Source: Phytophthora sp. 'mugwort' (Eukaryota > Oomycota > Peronosporomycetes > Peronosporales > Peronosporaceae). Taken from it: DNA of 64,000 nt. The stretch is taken from positions 682,001 to 746,000 of the forward strand of contig JAUCEF010000009.1 of the NCBI GenBank assembly GCA_033558025.1, read 5' to 3'. A model generated the notes under the pieces. The model saw only the letters and a list, made by a program, of their open reading frames with translations, was not told where the DNA came from and ran no database searches. Positions 30,530 through 39,567 of this stretch are shown in pieces (the stretch's first letter is position 1; every line of letters starts with the position of its first letter). The translations under genes and the position numbers were made by a program.

Positions 30530-32215
30530 TTACTCCTGCACGATGTAGTGCGTGCCCACCGACACCGGGCTGTTAAGAGCAGCCAGAGCAATCTCTTTCG
30601 CAGCGCGGACGGCGTTGCGCAGACCTGCGCTCTCGCGGGTGACGCGGCATTCCTGGTGGAGTTTGTCCGCTTTAACCTCCAGCAGCTCGAGCTTGTCCAC
30701 AGCACTGTCCATGCCCGCAGACGTGCGAATAGGACCCACAGATTCCCACATAATGCGCTGAGTAGCCAGCATCACCTCCTCGATCTCATTCGGGTACGGA
30801 TCACGAAAGCCGTTCAGGTCGGCGAATGGGTCATCCTCCTTCGTGGAACTCTGGGAGTTAAACGACTCTCGGTGCTCCAAGAAGGTGTCAGCAGCGCTGC
30901 AGCCCCAAACCAGGCCCTCCAGGAGAGAAGTCGAAGCCAGACGGTTCGCACCGTGGAGACCCGTGCAGCTCACCTCACCCGCGGCATACAGGCCGGGGAC
31001 AGACGTGCGGCCCTGCAGATCGACCTTGACACCACCACAGTGGTAGTGAGCAGCAGGGACAACCGGCATTGGATCCTTGGTCATATCGATGCCCCGGTCG
31101 AGACAGTGTTTAAAGATTGTCGGAAAGCGGCCTTTGATCCAGCCAGCGTCCTTGTGCGAGATGTCCAAGTACATACAGGGTTCGTTTTGCTTCTCCATCT
31201 CGGCCAGAATGAGGCGAGCCACCACATCACGCGGGGCAAGCTCGCCGTCCGGGTGGTAGTCCTTGGCAAAGGCACGACCACTCCTGTTGCGGAGGATGGC
31301 TCCCTCGCCGCGCAGTGCCTCGGTTAGCAAAAAGCGGCGCTCGTCTGGGATGTAAAGCGTCGTAGGATGGAACTGTACGTACTGCATGTTTTTGAGCTTG
31401 GCACCGGCACGAGCAGCAAGAGCAATACCTTCACCACGAGCGCCCTCCGGATTCGACGTGTTCTTGTACACGTCACCAACACCCCCTGTTGCCAACAAGG
31501 TGAAAGGAGCGCGATAATGCTCGACCTTGCCCTTGGTGGACACAGTGAGAGCGCCGACGCACTCGCCTGCGTCATTGGTAACAAGCTCGAAGGCGCTGCG
31601 ACCAGTGAGCAGCACGATGTTCGGGTGGTCACGCACGGCCTGCACCATGCTGGTGGAGATAGCACGGCCCGTGTGGTCAGCCTTGTACAGAATGCGTGCA
31701 CGATTGTGCGACGCCTCAAGCGTGAGCGCGAGTTCGCCATCGTCCTTGCGAGTGAACGGCACCTTAGCGACTTCCAATAGCATCTCCTCGACTCGCCCCG
31801 GGCCCTCAACAGCCAGTTTTTGGACAGCAACGTCGTCGCACACACCAGCACCGGCACGGTGGACGTCGGAGGAAAGGAGGGCAGGCGTGTCGTCCTCGCT
31901 CTTATAGATGATGCCGCCTTGGGCGTAGTAGGTGGCACAGTAGTTGGGGTCTTCGGCTGCGGCCAGCATTGTAACTTTAATGCCTTGGTTGGCGAGGCGC
32001 AGTGCGGCGGCGTTACCGGCAACACCGCAGCCGAGGATCAGCGCCTTGCACTCGATCGTATCGTATGAGGCGCTAATCGACGGCGCGCGGCGCAGCAAGG
32101 TACTGCCATTGAGGTGGCGACGAGGGATGGCGGAATTGGCCTTGGCGCAGGACTCGGGGGTGCTGAAGGGGGCCAGGGTCAACGTGGAACGGGCGAGCAG
32201 TTCAATTTGAGTCAT
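30530..32215 (-). CDS. nadB: L-aspartate oxidase (first step of de novo NAD synthesis)
   Basis: Single exon. I place the start at ATG 32215 (561 aa); the open frame reaches an ATG at 32338, but those 41 residues read like a 5' UTR. After a basic, acid-poor presequence (MTQIELLARSTLTLAPF...PRRHLNGSTLLRRAP), residues about 57-75 hold the FAD dinucleotide fold (ALILGCGVAGNAAALRLA). Family residues follow: YYAQGGI, HRAGAGVCDD, HNRARILY, FHPTTLYIP, LLTEALRGEGA, PAAHYHCGGV and the end of the FAD domain GLYAAGEVSCTGLHGANRLASTSLLEGLV. The C-terminal helical domain is complete. It oxidises L-aspartate to iminoaspartate for quinolinate synthesis. Related succinate dehydrogenase flavoproteins lack the C-terminal arrangement seen here. 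The quinolinate synthase partner is not in this window. Confidence 0.93.
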   Translation of the reverse strand: MTQIELLARSTLTLAPFSTPESCAKANSAIPRRHLNGSTLLRRAPSISASYDTIECKALILGCGVAGNAAALRLANQGIKVTMLAAAEDPNYCATYYAQGGIIYKSEDDTPALLSSDVHRAGAGVCDDVAVQKLAVEGPGRVEEMLLEVAKVPFTRKDDGELALTLEASHNRARILYKADHTGRAISTSMVQAVRDHPNIVLLTGRSAFELVTNDAGECVGALTVSTKGKVEHYRAPFTLLATGGVGDVYKNTSNPEGARGEGIALAARAGAKLKNMQYVQFHPTTLYIPDERRFLLTEALRGEGAILRNRSGRAFAKDYHPDGELAPRDVVARLILAEMEKQNEPCMYLDISHKDAGWIKGRFPTIFKHCLDRGIDMTKDPMPVVPAAHYHCGGVKVDLQGRTSVPGLYAAGEVSCTGLHGANRLASTSLLEGLVWGCSAADTFLEHRESFNSQSSTKEDDPFADLNGFRDPYPNEIEEVMLATQRIMWESVGPIRTSAGMDSAVDKLELLEVKADKLHQECRVTRESAGLRNAVRAAKEIALAALNSPVSVGTHYIVQE

Positions 32216-32500
32216 AGTGGCGGTAAAGATGGTTGTTCTTGTCTCTTGATTTCGGCGGTACGGAGGTTCGATGCAGCTGATGAATGGAGGGCCTAGTGGC
32301 TGGCGGAGTACACGGGGTACTTTTTGTTGAAAGTCCAAGAGCTCTTAACGGACATCCAAAGGTGGGGATGGATGAGCGGAAGAAGAGGGAGGACACTTGA
32401 GCGCTTGTACTTGATTCGGTGTTCGAGCTGCGGTGACGAGTGAGTGTCTTGAGCTTTTCGGTGCTTGACGTGCGCGCTTGAGAGCAAGTTGCGTAATGAA

Positions 32501-32549
32501 CTGATCGCGTTACCCGACGAATGGTCCGTTCGTCTGGTAACGCGATCAG
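32501..32549. promoter_or_regulatory. 49-nt inverted repeat upstream of aspartate oxidase
   Basis: Two 21-bp arms, 32501-32521 and 32529-32549, are complementary at 20 of 21 positions and are separated by seven bases (TGGTCCG). It begins with CTGATCGCG and ends with CGCGATCAG. It lies 286 bp upstream of the chosen ATG of the aspartate oxidase gene, inside or near its promoter or 5' UTR. It could be a regulator-binding palindrome, an RNA hairpin or the remnant of a small inverted-repeat element. Confidence 0.75.
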
Positions 32550-33433
32550 AGGGCGAGAGGCAGAGGTCCGTCCGGATATTAAACGGGCAAAAGAGACTTG
32601 GGGTTTGTATATTTATATGAGATTGTAGCAGCAGATCAATTCGGACACATATTGGTATACACATACAGTGTATAGAGATGGGTCATAGACCATGCAGCAA
32701 GTACTTTACAGATACAGTACACTGTTTTGACTTGAGGTTTGTATGCTGAGGCAAATTAGCGTAAGGAGCCAGTGCGAGTCAGCGCAAGGGAGATGGCTGC
32801 TACAGCCATTTCTCCTTAAGCATCGGCAACCTTGGCCTTTGTGTAGCACAAAGCTGCCGACAGCTACACTACTGCCAAGGATGCCGAGCAAACATAAGCT
32901 GCAGGTTATATAAGAGTAGAAGTATGAGCGAGGTCGATGGCCAAGCGAGTGAGCGATCGCTCGCTGTCAAACAGCGCGTATTTCTGCGGAACTGCAGCGA
33001 TTACGCGCGACACTTGTGTGAAATGACTGGATATTGTACTTTCGTGGTCTGGTCGGCAGCAATCCACCCACCAACATCCATGAAAATGGTTTGTAACCAG
33101 CGCCAAAAGTTCCTGACGGCTTGAAGAGCACGCTTCCGGTGACTGTAACTTGCTATCGATTCCCTACTGTGGTCACTGACCGCCCGTCGTCGCTGCCAAA
33201 CTGCCCTCATCTCTGCTGCGAGGCGTTGCAAATGGTCGTTTTTGCGCACGCAAATGATTCTAGCATCCCCAGCTGTTGAGCACGTGAGCAATCGATTCAC
33301 ATGTTATGCTGCTGCGGAAGGTTTGTTAATTCGTCAAAATTGCTTTCCTTATTGACCAATCATCACTTCCTCCATGAAAAGCCGCGATACAACTTGCATC
33401 ACCCAAGTTGAGGATATCAATCTGGTAATCAAT
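32550..33433. other. Divergent intergenic region between aspartate oxidase and the propeller gene
   Basis: No supported gene. Frames at 32706-32891 and 33001-33300 (minus) and 32924-33124 (plus) have no recognisable motifs and overlap one another. The region should hold the plus-strand promoter of the secreted propeller gene. Confidence 0.5.
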
Positions 33434-34606
33434 ATGCGCAACTGTCGGCTACTCCTACACTTAGCGCTCACGCCACACGCTGCTTCTTCCGTCGGTGATA
33501 TTACTACTACCGATTCTGCTGTGCCGGACGTCCTGGTGCCGCTGGACATCGACGAGACTAGTATCGCGGCGGGCATCGAGCACTCTTGCGCGATCCAGAC
33601 GCAGTCGTTTGAGGACGTGGGCGGTCGCGTGGTTTGCTGGGGCGTCAATAATGGTGGCCAGAGCTCACCGCCAGCGGGAGAGTTCATCCAAGTGAGCACT
33701 GGGCGCCTGCATTCCTGCGGGATCCGAATCGATGAGACGCTCGAGTGCTGGGGTATCGGTGCCCCCGTGACGAAGCCCGAGGGGCTATTCGAGCAGGTCA
33801 GCAGCGGCGACTTCCACTCGTGCGGCATCATGAAGGACCAGACGGTGCACTGCTGGGGTGCGTCGGTAAACTAGAAGAGAAGAAGAGAGAGTTTTGTCAA
33901 GGATAGCAAACTGACTGAGCTGCTAATTCAATAGGCACCGCGGCGGGCGGCATCTCCAACGCACCGACCGGTAAGTTCGTGCAGGTCAGCTGTGGCAAAG
34001 ACTTCTCGTGCGCCATAGCGACGGATGGCACAGTGAAGTGCTGGGGCGAGAACGGACATGTACGTAGCTGTGGCGTTTCCTTTCTTACGAATCATAATTG
34101 CATCATGCGTCACGTACGTGAATGTTGTAGGGGCAGCTCAATGTGGACCCAACTCCCCGCTATCGGCAGATATCGGCGTCACCGGGCGACTTTGCCTGCG
34201 GTGTGACGGAAGACAATACGATCTCCTGTTGGGGTGATAACCATCGCAACCAAGCGAGTCCGCCGACTGATGAAAAGTTTACTCTTGTAAGCACAAGTCG
34301 TCTTGCTGCGTGCGGACTGAAGGTGCGGGGATGGCATAAGAAGTTTAAGTGGGCTCACACGCGCATCATTTAGACCAACAGTGACTTATTGCACCAATTT
34401 GCTCGATCGTACTTTTGTAGATGGACAAGACAGCCACGTGCTGGGGCATGCGCTCCGGCGTGACTGCAGCACCGACAGATGTGCAGTTTGACGAGCTAAC
34501 GTTAGGCTGGAATCATGGCTGCGGCATTCGCTTCGAAGACGGCGGTGTCCAGTGCTGGGGTGACCGCGGTAGCAACCGCTTGGAAGTCCCTGCAGCTTTA
34601 CTATAA
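33434..34606 (+). CDS. Secreted seven-repeat CRINKLY4/RCC1-type beta-propeller protein, 308 aa
   Basis: Exons 33434..33857, 33935..34059, 34131..34322, 34421..34606; all junctions in frame. The chosen ATG gives a signal-peptide-like N-terminus (MRNCRLLLHLALTPHAASS). Seven repeats follow, each with a paired Cys pattern (A/G)C(A/G)(I/V/L)...CWG: SCAI...VVCWG, SCGI...LECWG, SCGI...VHCWG, SCAI...VKCWG, ACGV...ISCWG, ACGL...ATCWG, GCGI...VQCWG. Seven blades would close a full propeller, each blade stapled by a disulfide, as in the ectodomain of plant CRINKLY4 kinases and in RCC1_2-type proteins. No kinase or membrane helix follows, so it should be secreted. The binding partner is unknown. The stop lies only 22 bp from the stop of the convergent neighbour. 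Confidence 0.82.
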
Positions 34607-34628
34607 CAAAACTTGAACACATCGACAC

Positions 34629-36026
34629 TTAGTCCAAAATGTCGTGCGATGCGTCTCGGAAATGCTCACAGCGGTTCGCCACTAGCACTCTACGACTACG
34701 TCGAAGTCCCACAGTCTCTTCAATACTGTCGTTGTTGGTTGGCGTTTGCGACATCGTCGCTGGCTTTTTCAAAGGTTTTAGCAATCGACCAACTCGCTCT
34801 TTAGGCACCACATCTGCAGCTATTCGCTTTGATAGCTGTTTTCCCAAGAGCTGTTCAACCATTTCCACACAATAACCACTTCCATCCTTTTCCAAAAGCT
34901 CTTGTTGGTCGGTTAGACGCCTAGGTGGAAACGCGTCTGTCTGCATTGGTAGCTTGATATTGTCCAAACGTCTTTGTGTGTGCTTCTTAGCTATCTGACT
35001 GGCTACTGCACTGAGGTTGGACGATCGTATTAGCGCGCTTTTCGAGGCTCTAGAAGACGGCAAATGCAGTTTTCCTGTCGAGCTAGACTGGTGCAGAATG
35101 AGAAGCGATGAGTTGACTTCGAATTCCATAGGTTTTGTCACTTGCAGCGACGCCCACGATGGCGTACCATCTGCAACTGTCGAGGTAGATGTGCTGCGCC
35201 TCACGACTGCTTTTTCGCGCTTCTCTGAAGAGCCCATGATGCGATTAACTAGCGACGAGGGGATGCGTTTTTTACGTCGGTCAGTGAACCGCGACGGAGT
35301 GCGCTGTTTATTGTTTGCTGGAGCCGTATTAACACGAGGGTCTCGATGCACTCGAAATGGCAGCGACAGCGACTCCATTAGTTTCTGTTCACATTCGTAA
35401 ATTAACTGCTCCACTGCTTCCTGGGTAGCTGGCTTAAGCTGTCGCATCACGGACTTCAGTCGCTGACTTGGTAGGGACAGTAATATGGATTTGAATCGCG
35501 CCGTCACGATCGTGTAAGGCAACGGCGTTCCATTAAGCACTGAAAAGGCCGCCAGACTTCCACCAGGCTTGACCATTTTCTCGGTTAGAACTCGTTCCTT
35601 TGGTTGTACAGTTTTAAAGATGCTCGTAGTAGTAGGGGTCGTCGGGACTACCTTTTCAATATTTCTCGCAAGGAACCCACCACAGAGAACAAATGCGAGT
35701 TCATGTGGCTGCTCACCCTGTGCCCAAAGCTCGTCGCCGACAGCAAAAAACTTCAATAGGAACAGGTCAAACAAGTTTTTCCACGGGATTTCTTGTGCAA
35801 TCGCTGCAAGGATAGGATTTCGGCTTAAGGTGTCGTGCTGCACTTGGAAGCTCTTAAAGCGCGCATTTGCAATGGATGTGGGTAGATTTGACGCGGAGTA
35901 TGGTCGGCCAGAGCTACGAGAGCTTGAAGCACCCGTCATTAACCCTGAAGCGGGACAAACACTGAGTCCCGACACACCTGCCGAGGCCCAAGTAGGCACG
36001 GGTGTTGTCATTGGCCGTGAAGTCAT
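34629..36026 (-). CDS. Cyclic-nucleotide-binding-domain protein, about 465 aa
   Basis: The frame is open from 36065 but begins there at a TTG; the first ATG is 36026. An AG acceptor just above (CTCAACAG) suggests an upstream exon is possible. Residues about 70-215 look like a cyclic nucleotide-binding domain: FDLFLLKFFAVGDELWAQGEQPHELAFVLCGGFLAR, then PGGSLAAFSVLNGTPLPYTIVTARFKSILLSLP. The phosphate-binding cassette Arg is not obvious (TPLPYTIVTA in place of the usual GE..L....R.A), so ligand binding may be lost. The remainder is basic, Ser-rich and probably disordered. No membrane segments. It converges with the propeller gene with only 22 bp between stop codons. Confidence 0.7.
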   Translation of the reverse strand: MTSRPMTTPVPTWASAGVSGLSVCPASGLMTGASSSRSSGRPYSASNLPTSIANARFKSFQVQHDTLSRNPILAAIAQEIPWKNLFDLFLLKFFAVGDELWAQGEQPHELAFVLCGGFLARNIEKVVPTTPTTTSIFKTVQPKERVLTEKMVKPGGSLAAFSVLNGTPLPYTIVTARFKSILLSLPSQRLKSVMRQLKPATQEAVEQLIYECEQKLMESLSLPFRVHRDPRVNTAPANNKQRTPSRFTDRRKKRIPSSLVNRIMGSSEKREKAVVRRSTSTSTVADGTPSWASLQVTKPMEFEVNSSLLILHQSSSTGKLHLPSSRASKSALIRSSNLSAVASQIAKKHTQRRLDNIKLPMQTDAFPPRRLTDQQELLEKDGSGYCVEMVEQLLGKQLSKRIAADVVPKERVGRLLKPLKKPATMSQTPTNNDSIEETVGLRRSRRVLVANRCEHFRDASHDILD

Positions 36027-36376
36027 TGCCAGCACTTCTTGTGAAAATGTGAGTTTATTCGCCAAGCTGTTGAGTAAAAATAGAGCTTCATTTGCAAAAA
36101 AGATGGCACTACGATCGCGCTATAATAACAAGGTACATTAGCCATTTCGTGGCGTCGGTGGTGGGTAACAAAGGCCCATGACCCAACTTTCCCCAACAAC
36201 ATGGTCAACTCAGAGAAGGGTGCAAGGCGAGTCCTTTCACGTTCAGCTGACATCAGCTATTAGTTTCCGAACGTTCCATTAGAGACGTGTTTGCAGCGAA
36301 CGACCAGGATTGCGTTGGCATCAGGATTTTCGGACAAGTAGCGTATGGTGGCCATTGTCTATTCTGATGCGGACGC

Positions 36377-36835
36377 TCAGACATCTGCTTGAATTTGAAA
36401 CACCTGCTCCATGTCGATCTTTTCTACCGCATCCAGCCGCGCTAGAGCCACCACCAACTCCCAACGTGCATCCTTCACGGCCACGGAGTTGCTGATCCAC
36501 AGGAACGTGCAGCTGCCGTAGAACTTACTGTGCTGATCCAGCAGATCCTTCACCGGCTGCTGCGTTCGCTCGGCGAACGTCTGCAGCGACTCCGCCACGC
36601 AATAAGCTCGCTGGGCACGATTCAGAATCGTCGAGTCCGGGTGGTCGCAGCTGTTCTGCTGCGACGGCGACGCGAGCTGCACCAGCACGTCCACGCGCGA
36701 GTCCAATTCACATCGGATGGCGCGCAACAGGTCAGGAGACACCTTCGCCTCCTCATCAACAGATAGCGACGCCATCGCGATTGCTGTTGCCCACGCAGCG
36801 ACCAGTGCGAGGATCGCCGAAGTTGCCGCTGTCAT
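36377..36835 (-). CDS. Small secreted protein resembling a free-standing subtilase propeptide (I9-like)
   Basis: 152 aa from ATG 36835 (chosen over the frame-opening ATG at 36892 because it gives a clean signal peptide, MTAATSAILALVAAWATAIAMA). The mature part matches, segment by segment, the propeptide of the subtilase at 18558-19997: RVDVLVQL against RVNVLVTM; AESLQTFAERTQQPVKDLLDQ against KDGLESLAKESQRGVHELLGT; FLWISNSVAVKDA against FWITNQVYVQQA; LARLDAVEKIDMEQVF against LGKLPGVQSVEYEMIF. It stops there, with no catalytic domain downstream. It has four Cys (in RCELD, SCDHP, YCVAE, SCTFL) absent from the protease's own propeptide. I9 propeptides inhibit and fold their proteases; a separate inhibitor or chaperone is a reasonable inference. 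Alternatively it is a truncated protease gene. Confidence 0.75.
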   Translation of the reverse strand: MTAATSAILALVAAWATAIAMASLSVDEEAKVSPDLLRAIRCELDSRVDVLVQLASPSQQNSCDHPDSTILNRAQRAYCVAESLQTFAERTQQPVKDLLDQHSKFYGSCTFLWISNSVAVKDARWELVVALARLDAVEKIDMEQVFQIQADV

Positions 36836-37018
36836 GATGAGTGGTTGCAGAATGATGGTCACAGAGGAAACTTCTTGTAGAAATGCATACACCGATCTAT
36901 CAGGTTTGGCAATGTAATCAGATGGTTACTATTTGCGACAAGTAAATGGCGACTTTAGTTGCGTCGGGTAAACGTCATGTTGCTTCATCGTTAAGTTAGT
37001 GTGGATGCCATTCACGGC

Positions 37019-38269
37019 CTAATTGCCGGCAAAAATGCTGTCCAGCAGAACTTGCGGCGCCTGCACCAGGTCATATAAGTAATCTTCTTCCCACTGCAGA
37101 GTAAGCTGCGGGAGGTCGTCAATCAGCTGCTGCTTCAGAGCTGGGGCGGAGCGCACGCCGCAATCCCGCGCATCAACTGCTCGAAGGCACTGCACCGAGC
37201 ATCCCGCTAGCCGCGCGTTAATCGCCCTTGTGTACATTGGCCGCACCAAGAACCCTTGACACTCCGTGGCCGACGTCTCCGGTGCGCGGTACTCGCTAAA
37301 CTGCCGGAGCTCCTTCCGCGCCACGCACACCTGCAGTCCGTCGTCGAGGTAGCACTCCAACCAGACCTGGTCGCGAGCGCGTCGGGTGCCGTACTGCTTC
37401 TTCGAGGAGTGAACTACACGTGCGATGCTGTTCACGGTGTACAACAGTTCCCCCGTCACTCCATCCTGCAACCCACCAGTGGCTTCAGTGCTGGCTCGCC
37501 AGATTTGGCGAGCCAGCGGCCGCATCGTCATCGACTCAAGCGCCTTGGCGCTCTTCCACACCACTCGACGCGCTGATTGCTCGTCCTCTTCTTCCTGGCA
37601 GAGCAGATGGCGCCACCCAAAGACCTGTCGCACCTTGCAGCGTCGTCGAAAGTGGCTTCGGCTTGCACTACCGTTAAGGTGGCGTAGCTCGCTGGGCATG
37701 ACATGCATGGCGTGCAGTACGCGCAGGGTGTCGTGGCTCGTGAGGCCAGGCAGCGCGTACTGCAGCGACCTAGGAGAGCCCGCCGAGGCCTTTTCCGACT
37801 GGTGATTTACGGAATGGTAGCTGTAGTCCACTGTTATTCGTTGGCGCTTCACGCCGTGTCGCGCAGCTATAACAACACTAGCGCAACGCTTGACTGTCTG
37901 CCGTTGGTGGTGATTCTTGGCTCGCCGCGCGACAGAGACCTGTACCTGTCCGTGCTTGCGGCTACCCGGTAGCCAAGACGTGTCCGAGTTCTTGCAGTCG
38001 CTGTCTTGAAGTGGCAGCAGAACGAACGTCGCGAGCGCGAACCTGCTGAGCCAAAACAAACAAGAGCAGATAGATGCAAGCGATGCGGTGAGGACGGAAA
38101 ATTTGCTACTAAATATAATTAGGCGCGCTCTCTTGTGCACGCACGTTGTGGTAGTGGCGGCGGGCTGCACTTTGCGGCTCCAGGACTGCATGGCATCGCT
38201 GGGCGCCAACTCGGGCGAATCCTCGCTTCGGATGGCCTCGTGGTCCATGGGCTGGAACACGACACCCAT
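37019..38269 (-). CDS. Hypothetical single-helix membrane protein, 416 aa
   Basis: Single exon from ATG 38269 to TAG 37019. A cytosolic N-terminus of about 48 residues is followed by a long hydrophobic segment (about 50-88: LIIFSSKFSVLTASLASICSCLFWLSRFALATFVLLPL), then a basic region (KHGQVQVSVARRAKNHHQRQTVKR) and about 260 residues without further helices. The C-terminal part is Cys-containing and ends in acidic, hydrophobic residues (LQWEEDYLYDLVQAPQVLLDSIFAGN). This would suit a type II membrane protein. I do not recognise a family. It lies 184 bp upstream of the propeptide-like gene on the same strand. Confidence 0.6.
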   Translation of the reverse strand: MGVVFQPMDHEAIRSEDSPELAPSDAMQSWSRKVQPAATTTTCVHKRARLIIFSSKFSVLTASLASICSCLFWLSRFALATFVLLPLQDSDCKNSDTSWLPGSRKHGQVQVSVARRAKNHHQRQTVKRCASVVIAARHGVKRQRITVDYSYHSVNHQSEKASAGSPRSLQYALPGLTSHDTLRVLHAMHVMPSELRHLNGSASRSHFRRRCKVRQVFGWRHLLCQEEEDEQSARRVVWKSAKALESMTMRPLARQIWRASTEATGGLQDGVTGELLYTVNSIARVVHSSKKQYGTRRARDQVWLECYLDDGLQVCVARKELRQFSEYRAPETSATECQGFLVRPMYTRAINARLAGCSVQCLRAVDARDCGVRSAPALKQQLIDDLPQLTLQWEEDYLYDLVQAPQVLLDSIFAGN

Positions 38270-39198
38270 GCTGGAGGTAAAATAAAAAATGGCTGCAGCA
38301 AGCAGTGACTTTTGGCTGGCTGGTGATCACTTCACCCGGCTGGTCCTTACAGCCGAGGTTATGGCTTGCAGCGCAGAATGGGTACTGGTGGCGAGCTTTG
38401 ATGCAGAAGGACAGGCGATCAACCATCGGTTCATAATCGAGGATGGTGCGAGACGAAGCTCATCTCCATAACGTCCCACTTTTTCCATAAAAAGGATACT
38501 ACCCCAGCATCTCATACCCCGTTGGACCCGATCGCAACGATTTAATACAAAATACCGAATTGTATACCTCATCGGATGGTGCGCTGCAGACCGCGAATGA
38601 AAATTGTAGTTCATGAACTGACTGACTGTATGGCCCACCAGACTCAATCCGGGGCAAAGCTCTGTGCTGTGTCCAGCATGGCTGCAGCTGCGAACCGATC
38701 CATGCCATGTAGAGACGGTTGGCTGTCGTCCACCAGGGAGAAGATTTGTTTCTGAGCGAGGGCACTTCAAGTTGTCAATGGACGAAACGGCTATGCCACG
38801 CATGTGGCGAATGCGTTGCCAATTTGGCAATTGCTCAAGCGCGAACATCGACTCTGCAATGCAGATTGTGCATGATGCAGACTGCACTGTGCATCCTTGA
38901 ATAAGTCAGACCGCGGCGTTCATTTGAGTCAGATGCACTCCGTCGGGCTGCAGATCATCTATCTGATCATCAGCCTGATGCGAGTGCCTCCAAGCATCAC
39001 CAGGATCCTCTATTAATACAGATGATCCCCTCAGTATGAATATTCTCTCTAAAATACACCCTCAACAGGAATGAAAATACATCTCCCAACCTAAACAGCT
39101 ATTCCCCCTCACCCTTTGAACGTAATACATGTATGGAATACGATATCGCCAAAAATTTCAGTCTCGAGGGTGCTTGCTTACCTATAAAAAAAAATATT
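38270..39198. other. Intergenic, possible small plus-strand exons
   Basis: No firm gene. The plus-strand frame 38289-38471 (60 aa, beginning MAAASSDFWLAGDHF) has sensible composition and GTGCGA as a possible donor within it, and a second plus-strand frame near 38760-38900 is Cys-containing. A small spliced gene is conceivable, but no motif supports it. The opposite strand frame 38327-38887 overlaps both. Confidence 0.3.
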
Positions 39199-39567
39199 TT
39201 ACCTATAGAAAAATTCACTTTGTGCAGGATGCCTACAAATTGTCTTGCTCCTCTCGTAGTTCTCGCTGCATATCACGAAATCCTTCACAGATTTATCCGA
39301 ACTGCCCGTTGAGTCGACACGGACGAGGAGCTTGGCGATCCACTTGAGGTGATCCTGTATGTCTTCATCCTCAAGCTCGACACCAGGAGTGAACGATTCA
39401 TGTTGCACGCCCTCCATCGTATCCATAGGCTCCTCAATGTCAGCGCTGTCATACTCCTCGACACCGCAGAAGTCTTCGCCAGTGGGCTCGTTTTATCATG
39501 TTATGCTCTGTGGATTGAGAAGCTCCGTTGCAGCGACAGCGTCGCTGACCACGGGTTGCACGGATGA
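39199..39567 (-). pseudogene. Broken frame of a repeated oomycete-type unknown protein
   Basis: One minus-strand frame runs through 39567-39199 with two adjacent in-frame stops (TGA TAA at about 39492-39497). Upstream it reads VVSDAVAATELLNPQSIT; downstream it is acidic (EEYDSADIEEPMDTMEG, ELEDEDIQDHLKW) and ends with CSENYERSKTICRHPAQSEFF. The NYERSK..RHP ending feels familiar from repeated hypothetical genes of Phytophthora, but I cannot name it. It may be a transposon-borne or decayed gene. An intron hiding the stops cannot be excluded. Confidence 0.4.

Noticed and set aside
32216..32338. Upstream ATG (32338) as the aspartate oxidase start
   Set aside because: The extra 41 residues have no targeting or conserved character, and the downstream ATG gives a plausible presequence and usual length.
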